18,142 nucleotides of DNA from positions 1-18,142 of the forward strand of contig CAYOMP010000043.1 of NCBI GenBank assembly GCA_964405075.1, written 5' to 3'. Every line of letters starts with the position of its first letter. The first letter of the stretch is position 1. The position numbers were made by a program, and so were the translations under genes. The notes beneath the pieces were generated by a model. The model was given only the letters and a program-made list of their open reading frames with translations, was not told the origin of the DNA and did not search any database. The DNA comes from CAYOMP01 sp964405075 (GTDB lineage Bacteria > Bacillota > Clostridia > Lachnospirales > Lachnospiraceae). Positions 1-7,094 of this stretch are shown piece by piece.

Positions 1-55
1 ACCCTCCAAATAAAAACAGTAGATTTATTATACCATAGTACCAGTCAAATGAGAA
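1..55 (-). promoter_or_regulatory. Promoter and ribosome binding site of an off-window leftward gene
   Basis: Read on the minus strand, positions 32-27 are a perfect TATAAT preceded by TG at one base distance (extended -10). A weak -35, TTCTCA, lies at 55-50 with a 17-base spacer. Positions 7-2 read GGAGGG, a strong Shine-Dalgarno sequence, so a start codon should lie within about ten bases beyond the left edge. The gene itself is not visible. It would be transcribed in the same direction as murC, and the DnaA-box cluster lies upstream of its promoter. Confidence 0.6.
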
Positions 56-102
56 TATTATTTTTGTATGGTAAGCTTTTCAACAAAGCATATTACCTAA
101 TT

Positions 103-268
103 TGTGGATATTGTGGATACTGTGGATATTAGACTTTATTTTATAGAATCATTTTTTAAGCCTCGTAATATACAGCAATTTTATCTCTCTTATAACTTTT
201 TTCTGCAAAATTTTATCCACATAAAAATCCGCCAGTTCTGTGGATAAATATGTGGATATTGTGGATAA
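103..268. promoter_or_regulatory. Cluster of seven DnaA-box-like 9-mers
   Basis: The DnaA box consensus is TTATNCACA, reverse TGTGNATAA. Perfect boxes occur at 213-221 (plus orientation), 239-247 and 260-268 (minus orientation). One-mismatch boxes (TGTGGATAT or TGTGGATAC) occur at 103-111, 112-120, 121-129 and 251-259. The first three abut with a 9-bp period, as do 251-259 and 260-268. The flanking DNA is AT-rich. The cluster begins right after the murC stop codon and ends upstream of the promoter of the off-window gene. It could be a DnaA titration site, a DnaA-controlled promoter or part of an origin. dnaA is not in view, so no origin is called. Confidence 0.75.
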
Positions 269-269
269 C

Positions 270-1649
270 TTATATTCCAAGCAGACTTTCGCCCAATTTT
301 ACTATGTCTCCGGCTCCCATAGTTATCAACAAATCACCGTGAATACAATTTTTTAATAAAAATTTTTCGATTTCTTCAAAACTAGGGAAATAGTGTACGT
401 TTTTACCTAAGGCTAGAATCTTTTCGGCTAAATCTTTAGAAGAAATGCCAATGGTATTTTTTTCTCTTGCCGCGTAAATATCAGCCAGTACGATGTTGTC
501 AGCAAGAGACAGTGCCTCAGCAAATTCGTTTAAAAATGCTTTTGTTCTTGTGTAGGTATGTGGCTGGAACACACACCAGATTGAATTATGAGGATAATTC
601 TTAGCGGCAGTTAATGTGGCTTTGATTTCGGTAGGATGATGTGCATAATCATCAATTATAGTAATGCCATTAATTTTACCCTTATATTCGAAACGTCTGT
701 CTGTTCCTGAAAAGGCTAATAGTCCCTTTTGGATAGATTCCATAGGAATATCCATTTCCATTGCGGCAGCAATAGCAGATAAAGAATTGAATACGTTATG
801 TTCGCCAGGAACAGCCAATGCAATATGTTCAGTTATTTTACCATCGATAACCAAATCATATTCTCCATGACCTAATTCATTATAAGTAATATTTGTGGCA
901 CTAAAGTTATTAGTTGAATCAATACCAAAAGTGAGAACCTTACAGTTAAGGTCTTTGTATATTTCTTTATGGTTATCAATGGAACCATTGATAATTAATG
1001 TGCCATTATCAGGTAATTTTGCAGCAAATTTAGTAAATGAATCTCTGATTTCATTAATATCCTTGAAGAAATCCATATGATCTTCTTCTATATTTAAAAT
1101 AATACTGATTTTTGGAAAGAAATTAAGAAAACTATTAGTGTATTCACATGCTTCAGTTACAAAAATTTCTGACTCGCCAACGCGAATATTTCCTCCAATT
1201 GATTTTAAAATTCCGCCAACGGAAATTGTTGGGTCTGAATCGTTTTGGAGTAATATTTGTGAAAGCATTGAAGTAGTAGTAGTTTTCCCATGAGTACCAG
1301 AGATTGCAACAGGCGTTTCATAATTAGTCATTAACTGTCCTAGAAGTTCTGCTCTGGTAAGCATTGGAATGTTTTTGGATACGACGGCAGATAATTCTTC
1401 ATTATCTTTACTAATGGCAGCTGTATATACTACCAAGTCAATATCATCAGTTATATTAGAAGCACACTGTCCAATATTTACAGTCGCACCAATTTCTGAC
1501 AGATGTTTAGTTAAATCAGATTCTTTTGAATCTGAACCTGAAATAGTAAATCCTTCTTTAATAAGAATTTCGGCTAGTCCACTCATGCTGATACCGCCGA
1601 TTCCTATAAAATGTATGTGGATTGGATTATTAAAATCAATATTATACAT
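270..1649 (-). CDS. murC: UDP-N-acetylmuramate--L-alanine ligase
   Basis: Cytoplasmic Mur ligase that uses ATP to attach L-alanine to UDP-N-acetylmuramate, the first amino acid of the peptidoglycan stem peptide. The 459-residue length is normal for MurC. Visible motifs in order: the N-terminal nucleotide-binding loop FIGIGGISMSG (about 14-24), the ATP P-loop GTHGKTTTT (118-126), the EACEYTNSF segment (166-174), NIEEDHMD (186-193), GTDRRFE (315-321) and DYAHHPTEI (334-342), the last typical of MurC in the third domain. The start is supported by an upstream AGGAAG on the minus strand and a promoter further upstream. It is divergent from dnaE and codirectional with an unseen gene to the left. 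No terminator is visible after its stop; the DnaA boxes begin there instead. Confidence 0.97.
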   Translation of the reverse strand: MYNIDFNNPIHIHFIGIGGISMSGLAEILIKEGFTISGSDSKESDLTKHLSEIGATVNIGQCASNITDDIDLVVYTAAISKDNEELSAVVSKNIPMLTRAELLGQLMTNYETPVAISGTHGKTTTTSMLSQILLQNDSDPTISVGGILKSIGGNIRVGESEIFVTEACEYTNSFLNFFPKISIILNIEEDHMDFFKDINEIRDSFTKFAAKLPDNGTLIINGSIDNHKEIYKDLNCKVLTFGIDSTNNFSATNITYNELGHGEYDLVIDGKITEHIALAVPGEHNVFNSLSAIAAAMEMDIPMESIQKGLLAFSGTDRRFEYKGKINGITIIDDYAHHPTEIKATLTAAKNYPHNSIWCVFQPHTYTRTKAFLNEFAEALSLADNIVLADIYAAREKNTIGISSKDLAEKILALGKNVHYFPSFEEIEKFLLKNCIHGDLLITMGAGDIVKLGESLLGI

Positions 1650-1690
1650 TTATTACACTTCCTATCTAATGTGGTTCTTTTTTCTATTAC

Positions 1691-1719
1691 ATTATACTCA
1701 CATTAAAAAAAAAAACCAA
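1691..1719 (-). promoter_or_regulatory. murC promoter
   Basis: On the minus strand: -35 TTGGTT at 1719-1714, a 17-base spacer consisting largely of a T tract, and a perfect -10 TATAAT at 1696-1691. Transcription would start near 1684, giving a leader of about 35 bases. Confidence 0.7.
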
Positions 1720-1720
1720 C

Positions 1721-1768
1721 TATAATTTATCGCGCTCAAGGAAAAAGTAAGCACGAACAGAGTGAATT
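1721..1768 (+). repeat. Left-half fragment of the dispersed repeat
   Basis: Begins TATAATTTATCGCGCTCAAG and continues through an AAGTAAGCACGAAC segment. This matches, with few mismatches, the left half of the full copy at 12918-13068 read on the minus strand. The right half (CTTTTTC-tGGTGCGATACCGAC) is absent. It abuts the murC -35 element. Confidence 0.65.
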
Positions 1769-1813
1769 TTTAAATATTTTAAAACATATTATCCGCAATA
1801 TATCAAGATAATA

Positions 1814-1822
1814 TGTTATAAT
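1814..1822 (+). promoter_or_regulatory. Probable dnaE promoter (extended -10)
   Basis: TGTTATAAT is a perfect extended -10 element. No good -35 is present at 17 bases, which is usual for extended -10 promoters. Transcription would start near 1829 and give dnaE a leader of about 155 bases. Confidence 0.5.
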
Positions 1823-1846
1823 TAATCGTATTCAAGGAAAAAGAAA
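1817..1846 (+). repeat. Second, shorter left-end fragment of the dispersed repeat
   Basis: TATAATTAATCG followed by TCAAGGAAAAAG matches 1721-1750 at about 25 of 30 positions (counted by eye), offset by 96 bases. Its first six bases are also the -10 element of the likely dnaE promoter. The CAAGG of this copy can pair with CCTTG just downstream (around 1847-1851). Confidence 0.45.
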
Positions 1847-1894
1847 CCTTGTAATATTTATCAAACGCAAGTGAGTCTGTAATGGAAATGAAAA

Positions 1895-1948
1895 TTCTAT
1901 TTATATCGTAAATTTCAAGTGTTCTATTTATATCACAAACTTTAATTT
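1895..1948 (+). repeat. Imperfect 27-bp tandem repeat in the dnaE leader
   Basis: Two head-to-tail units, 1895-1921 and 1922-1948, both start with the identical 13-mer TTCTATTTATATC. The remaining 14 positions differ at six sites, most of them transitions. Immediately after, CACAAA (1934-1939) can pair with TTTGTG (1947-1952) around a 7-base loop. Confidence 0.7.
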
Positions 1949-1983
1949 TGTGAGCAGAGAAAAGAAAAAATAAGGAGTACAAA

Positions 1984-4900
1984 ATGAGTTTTGCACATTT
2001 ACACGTTCATACAGAATACAGTCTGTTGGATGGTTCAAATAAAATAAAAGAATATGTAAGAAGAATAAAAGAATTAGGTATGACAGCGGGAGCCATAACG
2101 GACCACGGTGTTATGTTTGGGGTTATTGATTTTTATAGAGAGGCTCTAGCCCAAGATATTAAGCCGATTATTGGTTGTGAGGTGTATGTAGCACCTAATT
2201 CCAGATTTGATAAAGAAGTAACTGGTGGTGATGACAGATATTATCATCTTGTTTTGCTTGCAGAAAATAATGTAGGTTACGCCAATTTAATGAAAATAGT
2301 TTCTAAGGGTTTTACGGAAGGGTTCTACTATAAGCCACGAGTAGATAAGGAAGTACTCAAAGAGTATCATGAGGGAATTATTGCATTAAGTGCATGTCTT
2401 GCGGGAGAAGTTCAAAGATATATTACAAAAGGCTTGTATGATGAAGCGAAAAAGTGCGCGTTGGGTTATCAGGAAATATTCGGAAAAGGAAATTATTTCC
2501 TGGAATTACAGGACCACGGAATTCCTGAGCAAAGAAATGTGAATACCCAGTTAATAAGAATGAGCAAGGAATTGGGAATTGATTTGGTTGCTACTAACGA
2601 CGTGCATTATACTTACGCGGAGGACGCGGCTTCTCACGATATATTGTTATGCCTTCAGACAGGTAAAAAGCTGGCAGATGAAGATAGGATGAGATATGAG
2701 GGCGGACAATATTTTGTGAAATCTGAGAATGAAATGCTAGAGCTTTTTCCATTTGCAAAAGAGGCGGTTGAAAACACTGCAAAGATTGCAGACAGATGCA
2801 ATGTGGAGATAGAGTTTGGTGTTACAAAGTTACCAGAGTATGATGTACCGGGTGGAATGACTTCCTGGGAATATTTAAATAAATTGTGTTATGAAGGATT
2901 AGAGAAGAGATATCCGGGTAATGAAGAAATTAAGAAACGTCTGGAATATGAATTAGATGTTATCAAAACAATGGGATATGTGGATTATTTCCTTATAGTT
3001 TGGGATTTTATTAAGTATTCAAGGGATAATGACATTATGGTAGGGCCTGGTAGAGGTTCGGCTGCGGGTAGTGTTGTTTCATATTGTCTTGGAATTACTA
3101 ACATTGATCCCATAAAATATAATTTACTGTTTGAACGTTTCCTTAATCCGGAACGTGTATCAATGCCTGATATAGATATTGACTTTTGTTTTGAAAGAAG
3201 ACAAGAGGTTATTAATCATGTTGTAGAAAAATATGGAAAAGACAGAGTGGTACAGATTGTAACATTTGGTACATTGGCAGCCCGAGGTGTTATTAAAGAT
3301 GTAGGAAGAGTTATGGATTTACCATATGCTCTATGTGATACTATATCAAAAAGTATTCCTAATGAATTAGGTATAACAATTGACGGCGCATTGAAGATGA
3401 ATCCTGAACTTAGAAAGATGTATGAAGAGGATTCTCAAATAAAAGAACTAATTGATATGGCGATGAAATTAGAAGGATTGCCACGTCATACTTCTATGCA
3501 TGCAGCAGGAGTTGTAATAAGTAAAAAGTCAGTTGATGAATACGTACCATTATCCAGAGCATCTGACGGTTCAATAACAACTCAGTTTACCATGACAACA
3601 TTGGAAGAACTGGGATTGTTAAAAATGGACTTTTTGGGCCTTAGAACACTAACTGTTATTCAAAATGCGGTTAAGTTCATTAAGCAAAGTCAGGGAGTAG
3701 AACTGGATATAGATAATATAGACTATGATGATAAAGCGGTACTGGAATCCTTAGGTACTGGTAAAACAGATGGTGTATTTCAGCTGGAAAGTAGTGGAAT
3801 GAAGGGATTTATGAAGGAATTAAAACCACAATCCTTAGAAGATGTAATTGCGGGTATATCGCTTTACAGACCCGGTCCAATGGATTTTATTCCTCAATAT
3901 ATTAAGGGGAAGAATAATCCAGAAACAATTACCTATGATTGTCCACAGCTTGAGCATATTTTGGCTCCTACTTATGGTTGTATTGTATATCAGGAACAAG
4001 TTATGCAGATTGTACGAGATTTGGCAGGATATACATTAGGAAGAAGTGATTTGGTTCGACGTGCCATGGCAAAGAAAAAGGGAAGCGTTATGGAAAAAGA
4101 ACGCAAGAACTTTGTGTATGGTAATGAGGAAGAAGGAGTACCAGGGTGTGTTGCTAATGGAATCAGTGAGGGCATTGCCAATAAAATCTATGATGAAATG
4201 ATAGATTTTGCAAAATATGCTTTTAACAAATCTCATGCAGCGGCTTATGCGGTGGTTTCTTATCAGACTGCGTATTTAAAATATTATTACCCTGTAGAAT
4301 TTATGGCAGCACTTATGACATCTGTTATAGATAATCCTACAAAGGTATCAGAATATATTTTAACCTGTAGAAATATGAATATTGAAATATTGCCACCGGA
4401 TATTAATGAAGGTGAAAGTGGATTTACTGTATCTGGAAGAAGCATACGTTATGGATTATGTGCTATTAAGAGTGTCGGGCGTCCGGTTATAGAAGCCATA
4501 GTTAATGAAAGAATTGAAAATGGTAAATATAGGGATTTGAAGGATTTCATTACCAGATTAAGTGGTAAGGAAATAAATAAAAGAACCATTGAAAGCTTTA
4601 TAAAAGCCGGAGCATTAGATAGTCTTGGTGGAACCAGAAAACAGAACATGATGGTATATGCCAAGATAGTGGACCAGTTAAATCAGGAAAAGAAAAATTC
4701 TATGCCAGGTCAGATGACTTTGTTTGATATGGCACCAGATGAGGAAAAGGAACAATTTGAAGTAAAGTATCCGGAAGTGGGAGAATACGAAAAAGAGGAA
4801 CTGCTTGCATTTGAAAAGGAAGTTCTTAGTGTGTATATTAGTGGTCATCCTATGGAAGAATATGAAGGAATGTGGAGAAAAAATGTATCTGCTATTACTT

Positions 4901-5478
4901 CTGACTTTTATATAGATGAGGAAACTAATGAAATTAAACTTGCAGATGGTTCCTATGCAGTAATAGGTGGAATTATAACTTCGAAAACCATTAAACATAC
5001 CAAAAATGACAAAATGATGGCATTTATTACCTTGGAAGATTTGGTTGGAACAGTAGAAGTTGTAATATTTCCAAGAGATTATGAGAATAATCAATTATAT
5101 ATACAAGAAGATTCTAAGGTGTTTATTATAGGAAGAGTATCTGCGGAAACAGATAGAGATGGAAAATTAATTTGTGAAAAAATTATTCCATTTGATAAGC
5201 TACCATATGAAGTTTGGATTAAATTTGCTAATAAAGAAGAATTTATGGCAAAAGAAGAATTACTGTATGAAACTATTAAATATTCTGATGGAAATGATAG
5301 TATAACCATATATGTGGAAAACCCGAAAGCCATTAGAAAACTGCCACCTTCAAGGAATATTAGAGCTGATAAAGCCATGCTGGAGATTTTATATGAAAAA
5401 TTTGGAGAAAATAATGTAAAAGTTGTTGAAAAGACTATTGAAAACCTATCAAAAATGAATTACAATAAAAAAAGATAA
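1984..5478 (+). CDS. dnaE: DNA polymerase III alpha subunit, DnaE type
   Basis: Replicative C-family DNA polymerase of 1164 residues, the usual size for DnaE. An N-terminal PHP domain is clear from HLHVHTEYSLLDG (5-17), TDHGVMFG and the conserved NDVHY segment, so its metal ligands look intact. The palm carries GPGRGSAAGS, the aspartate motif PDIDIDF (395-401) and the third catalytic aspartate D549 in KMDFLGLRT. A YGLCAIKSVG helix-hairpin-helix segment follows. QMTLFDM (910-916) fits a sliding-clamp binding motif. An OB-fold stretch lies near 985-1060. The start is set by AAGGAG seven bases upstream. The polymerase lacks the inserted DnaQ-like exonuclease of PolC, which is not in view. pfkA follows in the same direction with its own promoter. 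Confidence 0.97.
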   Translation: MSFAHLHVHTEYSLLDGSNKIKEYVRRIKELGMTAGAITDHGVMFGVIDFYREALAQDIKPIIGCEVYVAPNSRFDKEVTGGDDRYYHLVLLAENNVGYANLMKIVSKGFTEGFYYKPRVDKEVLKEYHEGIIALSACLAGEVQRYITKGLYDEAKKCALGYQEIFGKGNYFLELQDHGIPEQRNVNTQLIRMSKELGIDLVATNDVHYTYAEDAASHDILLCLQTGKKLADEDRMRYEGGQYFVKSENEMLELFPFAKEAVENTAKIADRCNVEIEFGVTKLPEYDVPGGMTSWEYLNKLCYEGLEKRYPGNEEIKKRLEYELDVIKTMGYVDYFLIVWDFIKYSRDNDIMVGPGRGSAAGSVVSYCLGITNIDPIKYNLLFERFLNPERVSMPDIDIDFCFERRQEVINHVVEKYGKDRVVQIVTFGTLAARGVIKDVGRVMDLPYALCDTISKSIPNELGITIDGALKMNPELRKMYEEDSQIKELIDMAMKLEGLPRHTSMHAAGVVISKKSVDEYVPLSRASDGSITTQFTMTTLEELGLLKMDFLGLRTLTVIQNAVKFIKQSQGVELDIDNIDYDDKAVLESLGTGKTDGVFQLESSGMKGFMKELKPQSLEDVIAGISLYRPGPMDFIPQYIKGKNNPETITYDCPQLEHILAPTYGCIVYQEQVMQIVRDLAGYTLGRSDLVRRAMAKKKGSVMEKERKNFVYGNEEEGVPGCVANGISEGIANKIYDEMIDFAKYAFNKSHAAAYAVVSYQTAYLKYYYPVEFMAALMTSVIDNPTKVSEYILTCRNMNIEILPPDINEGESGFTVSGRSIRYGLCAIKSVGRPVIEAIVNERIENGKYRDLKDFITRLSGKEINKRTIESFIKAGALDSLGGTRKQNMMVYAKIVDQLNQEKKNSMPGQMTLFDMAPDEEKEQFEVKYPEVGEYEKEELLAFEKEVLSVYISGHPMEEYEGMWRKNVSAITSDFYIDEETNEIKLADGSYAVIGGIITSKTIKHTKNDKMMAFITLEDLVGTVEVVIFPRDYENNQLYIQEDSKVFIIGRVSAETDRDGKLICEKIIPFDKLPYEVWIKFANKEEFMAKEELLYETIKYSDGNDSITIYVENPKAIRKLPPSRNIRADKAMLEILYEKFGENNVKVVEKTIENLSKMNYNKKR

Positions 5479-5488
5479 TGTTAATTTA

Positions 5489-5517
5489 TTGACAAACTTT
5501 TCGGATTGTTTTACATT
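5489..5517 (+). promoter_or_regulatory. pfkA promoter
   Basis: Perfect -35 TTGACA (5489-5494), 17-base spacer and -10 TACATT (5512-5517), placed just after the dnaE stop codon. Transcription would start near 5524, leaving about 140 bases of leader before pfkA. Confidence 0.65.
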
Positions 5518-5523
5518 AAATAC

Positions 5524-5631
5524 ATGAGGATTGATAATTTAATATCAATACTGAGTACGAAACTGATGTTAAGTAGGGAAATAAACTATCAGTTGTCCAA
5601 TGAATATGAAATATTAAAAAGGCGTATGTAA
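5524..5631 (+). CDS. Possible 35-residue small protein in the pfkA leader
   Basis: An ATG at 5524 opens a 35-codon frame that fills most of the pfkA leader and ends at the third leader hairpin. The predicted protein is entirely helical in character, with I/L residues spaced I-xx-LI-xx-L near the start and an LSNEYEIL stretch near the end. This is faintly reminiscent of two-helix Spo0E-type phosphatases, but the key S-x-E-L-D signature is not intact. No Shine-Dalgarno sequence precedes it, and the predicted transcription start falls on or next to the ATG. It may be chance. Confidence 0.2.
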   Translation: MRIDNLISILSTKLMLSREINYQLSNEYEILKRRM

Positions 5632-5641
5632 GAGTACATAC
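5530..5641 (+). promoter_or_regulatory. pfkA 5' leader with three hairpins
   Basis: Three stem-loops lie in a row. ATTGATA/TATCAAT is at 5530-5536 and 5543-5549. AACTGAT/ATCAGTT is at 5561-5567 and 5588-5594. GTATGTA/TACATAC is at 5624-5630 and 5635-5641 around an AGAG loop. The last ends about ten bases before the GGGAGG ribosome binding site. No U-run follows, so it is not a plain terminator. I do not recognise a known riboswitch. Confidence 0.5.
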
Positions 5642-5665
5642 AGGTTTATATGGGAGGTACTATAA

Positions 5666-6640
5666 ATGGCAAAAGAAATTAAAACAATAGGCGTGTTAAC
5701 AAGTGGTGGAGATGCACCGGGAATGAATGCTGCGATTAGAGCAGTTGTTAGAAAAGCTATTGCCAGTGGATTGAATGTAAAAGGAATCAAAAAAGGGTAC
5801 AATGGTCTTCTTAATGAAGAAATCATTGATATGACAGCTAGAGATGTTTCAGATACTATCCAAAGAGGTGGTACCGTTCTTTATACAGCAAGATGCTTAG
5901 AATTTAGAACAGAAGAAGGACAGAAAAAAGGTGCTGAGATTTGTAAAAAGCATGGTATTGATGGTCTTGTTGTAATCGGTGGTGATGGTTCTTTTGCAGG
6001 AGCACAAAAGCTTGCTAATTTAGGAATTAACACAATCGGTGTACCAGGAACTATAGATTTGGATATTGCATGTACAGAATATACAATCGGTTTTGATACA
6101 GCTGTAAATACAGCTATGGAAGCTATTGACAAAGTACGTGATACTTCAACATCACATGAAAGATGTAGTATTATTGAGGTTATGGGTAGAAATGCCGGTT
6201 ATATTGCATTATGGTGTGGTATTGCTAATGGTGCAGAGGATATTCTTTTACCAGAAAAATATGATTATGATGAGCAGAAGTTAATCAATAATATTATTAA
6301 TAATAGAAAGAAAGGTAAGAAACACCACATTATCATTAACGCTGAAGGTATTGGTCATTCAGAAGCTATGGCTAGAAGAATTGAAGCAGCTACAGGTATT
6401 GAAACCAGAGCAACTATTCTTGGACATATGCAGCGTGGTGGTAGCCCAACATGTAAAGATAGAATGATGGCATCTATTATGGGTGCTTATGCAGTTGATT
6501 TGTTAAGAGAGGGCAAAACTAATAGAGTTGTAGCATATAAGAACGGAACATATGTTGATTACGATATTAATGAAGCTTTAGCAATGAAAAAGGAAATTGA
6601 TGAATACGAATTTGCAGTAAGTAAAATGTTAGCTGTATAA
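5666..6640 (+). CDS. pfkA: 6-phosphofructokinase
   Basis: Cytoplasmic glycolytic enzyme phosphorylating fructose 6-phosphate to fructose 1,6-bisphosphate. Its 324 residues match bacterial ATP-dependent PfkA. Visible motifs: LTSGGDAPGMNAAIR (11-25); GGDGS (105-109), where glycine after the aspartate indicates ATP rather than pyrophosphate use; the catalytic loop PGTIDLD (127-133); DTSTSHER (159-166); EVMGR (171-175); and LGHMQRGGSP (252-261), a sugar-phosphate binding segment. The catalytic loop is unusual: the family norm is TIDND, and here the asparagine is leucine while both aspartates remain. GGGAGG lies ten bases before the start. The gene follows dnaE but has its own promoter, and a strong terminator ends the transcript at about 6882. 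Confidence 0.97.
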   Translation: MAKEIKTIGVLTSGGDAPGMNAAIRAVVRKAIASGLNVKGIKKGYNGLLNEEIIDMTARDVSDTIQRGGTVLYTARCLEFRTEEGQKKGAEICKKHGIDGLVVIGGDGSFAGAQKLANLGINTIGVPGTIDLDIACTEYTIGFDTAVNTAMEAIDKVRDTSTSHERCSIIEVMGRNAGYIALWCGIANGAEDILLPEKYDYDEQKLINNIINNRKKGKKHHIIINAEGIGHSEAMARRIEAATGIETRATILGHMQRGGSPTCKDRMMASIMGAYAVDLLREGKTNRVVAYKNGTYVDYDINEALAMKKEIDEYEFAVSKMLAV

Positions 6641-6648
6641 TTGACCGA

Positions 6649-6690
6649 GCTCTTTAGAGCAAAGGATGTTTCTTGTCCGAAGGGCAAGAA
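6649..6690 (+). other. Two short hairpins in the pfkA 3' region
   Basis: GCTCT-TT-AGAGC (6649-6660) and the 9-bp stem TTCTTGTCC/GGGCAAGAA around a GAA loop (6670-6690, one G:U pair) follow the pfkA stop codon. Neither is followed by a T-run, so they are probably transcript structure rather than terminators. They precede the repeat copy at 6729. Confidence 0.5.
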
Positions 6691-6728
6691 GATGTTTAGT
6701 AAAAATATAAGAAATTTTGAAGCTATTT

Positions 6729-6830
6729 TACTTTTTCAGGTGCGATACCGACAAAATCAAAAAAGTGCGATAGCACGACAGATACAAAGTGTCTGGATTT
6801 TGGAGGTAAAAGAAATAGAAAACTTATAAT
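6729..6830 (+). repeat. Right half of the dispersed repeat (copy in the pfkA 3' UTR)
   Basis: From TACTTTTTC onward this matches the minus strand of 13015-12918 over about 100 bases. I count roughly 85 percent identity by eye, with short gaps. Shared landmarks in order are GGTGCGATACCGACAAAATC, a GTGC/GCAC mini-hairpin (6765-6776), a CAGATAC/GTGTCTG hairpin (6779-6795), GGATTTTGGAGGTAAAA and ATAGAAAAC. It ends just before the pfkA terminator. The left half found in the full copy is not here. Confidence 0.8.
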
Positions 6831-6843
6831 TTTTATTAGGTGT

Positions 6844-6884
6844 AAAAACCCTTGTTTGCAGGAAGTTGCAGGCAAGGGTTTTAT
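6844..6884 (+). terminator. Rho-independent terminator of pfkA
   Basis: A 16-bp stem pairs 6845-6860 with 6867-6882 around a six-base loop. The outer ten pairs are AAAACCCTTG/CAAGGGTTTT and the inner six include two G:U pairs. The stem runs into TTTTAT. The remaining stretch 6885-7094 holds the ktrB promoter and leader and no other gene that I can see. Confidence 0.85.
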
Positions 6885-6946
6885 GGTTTATGCTAGCAGT
6901 ATTTGCAGAGCAGTTGAAATAATAAGCTATAGTTATATTAGAATAC

Positions 6947-6975
6947 TTGAATAAATCTATTAATTGTTTTATGAT
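6947..6975 (+). promoter_or_regulatory. ktrB operon promoter
   Basis: -35 TTGAAT (6947-6952), 17-base spacer, -10 TATGAT (6970-6975). Transcription would start near 6982, giving a leader of about 110 bases. The leader shows no match to the c-di-AMP (ydaO) riboswitch that often precedes ktr genes. Confidence 0.5.
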
Positions 6976-7094
6976 TTAGTTTAGGCTTATTTTAATAAAA
7001 GTGAGTTATGGTTAAAGATTACAAGACTTTTTTTAGGTTTGAGATATTGTATTTGAATTAGCTTTACTAATTTACTACTATAAGGGATTGAAAA

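Noticed and set aside
1..269. Calling the DnaA-box cluster the chromosomal origin
   Set aside because: dnaA, dnaN, rpmH and gyrB are not in view, and murC is not a standard oriC neighbour; DnaA-box clusters also occur away from origins.
6641..6829. 62-codon open frame following pfkA
   Set aside because: It starts at TTG directly after the pfkA stop without a ribosome binding site, and its second half is simply a translation of the dispersed repeat, whose changes fit RNA structure rather than coding.
6982..7094. c-di-AMP (ydaO) riboswitch before ktrB
   Set aside because: Expected by gene context, but the AT-rich leader shows none of the conserved GC-rich blocks and is short for that class.
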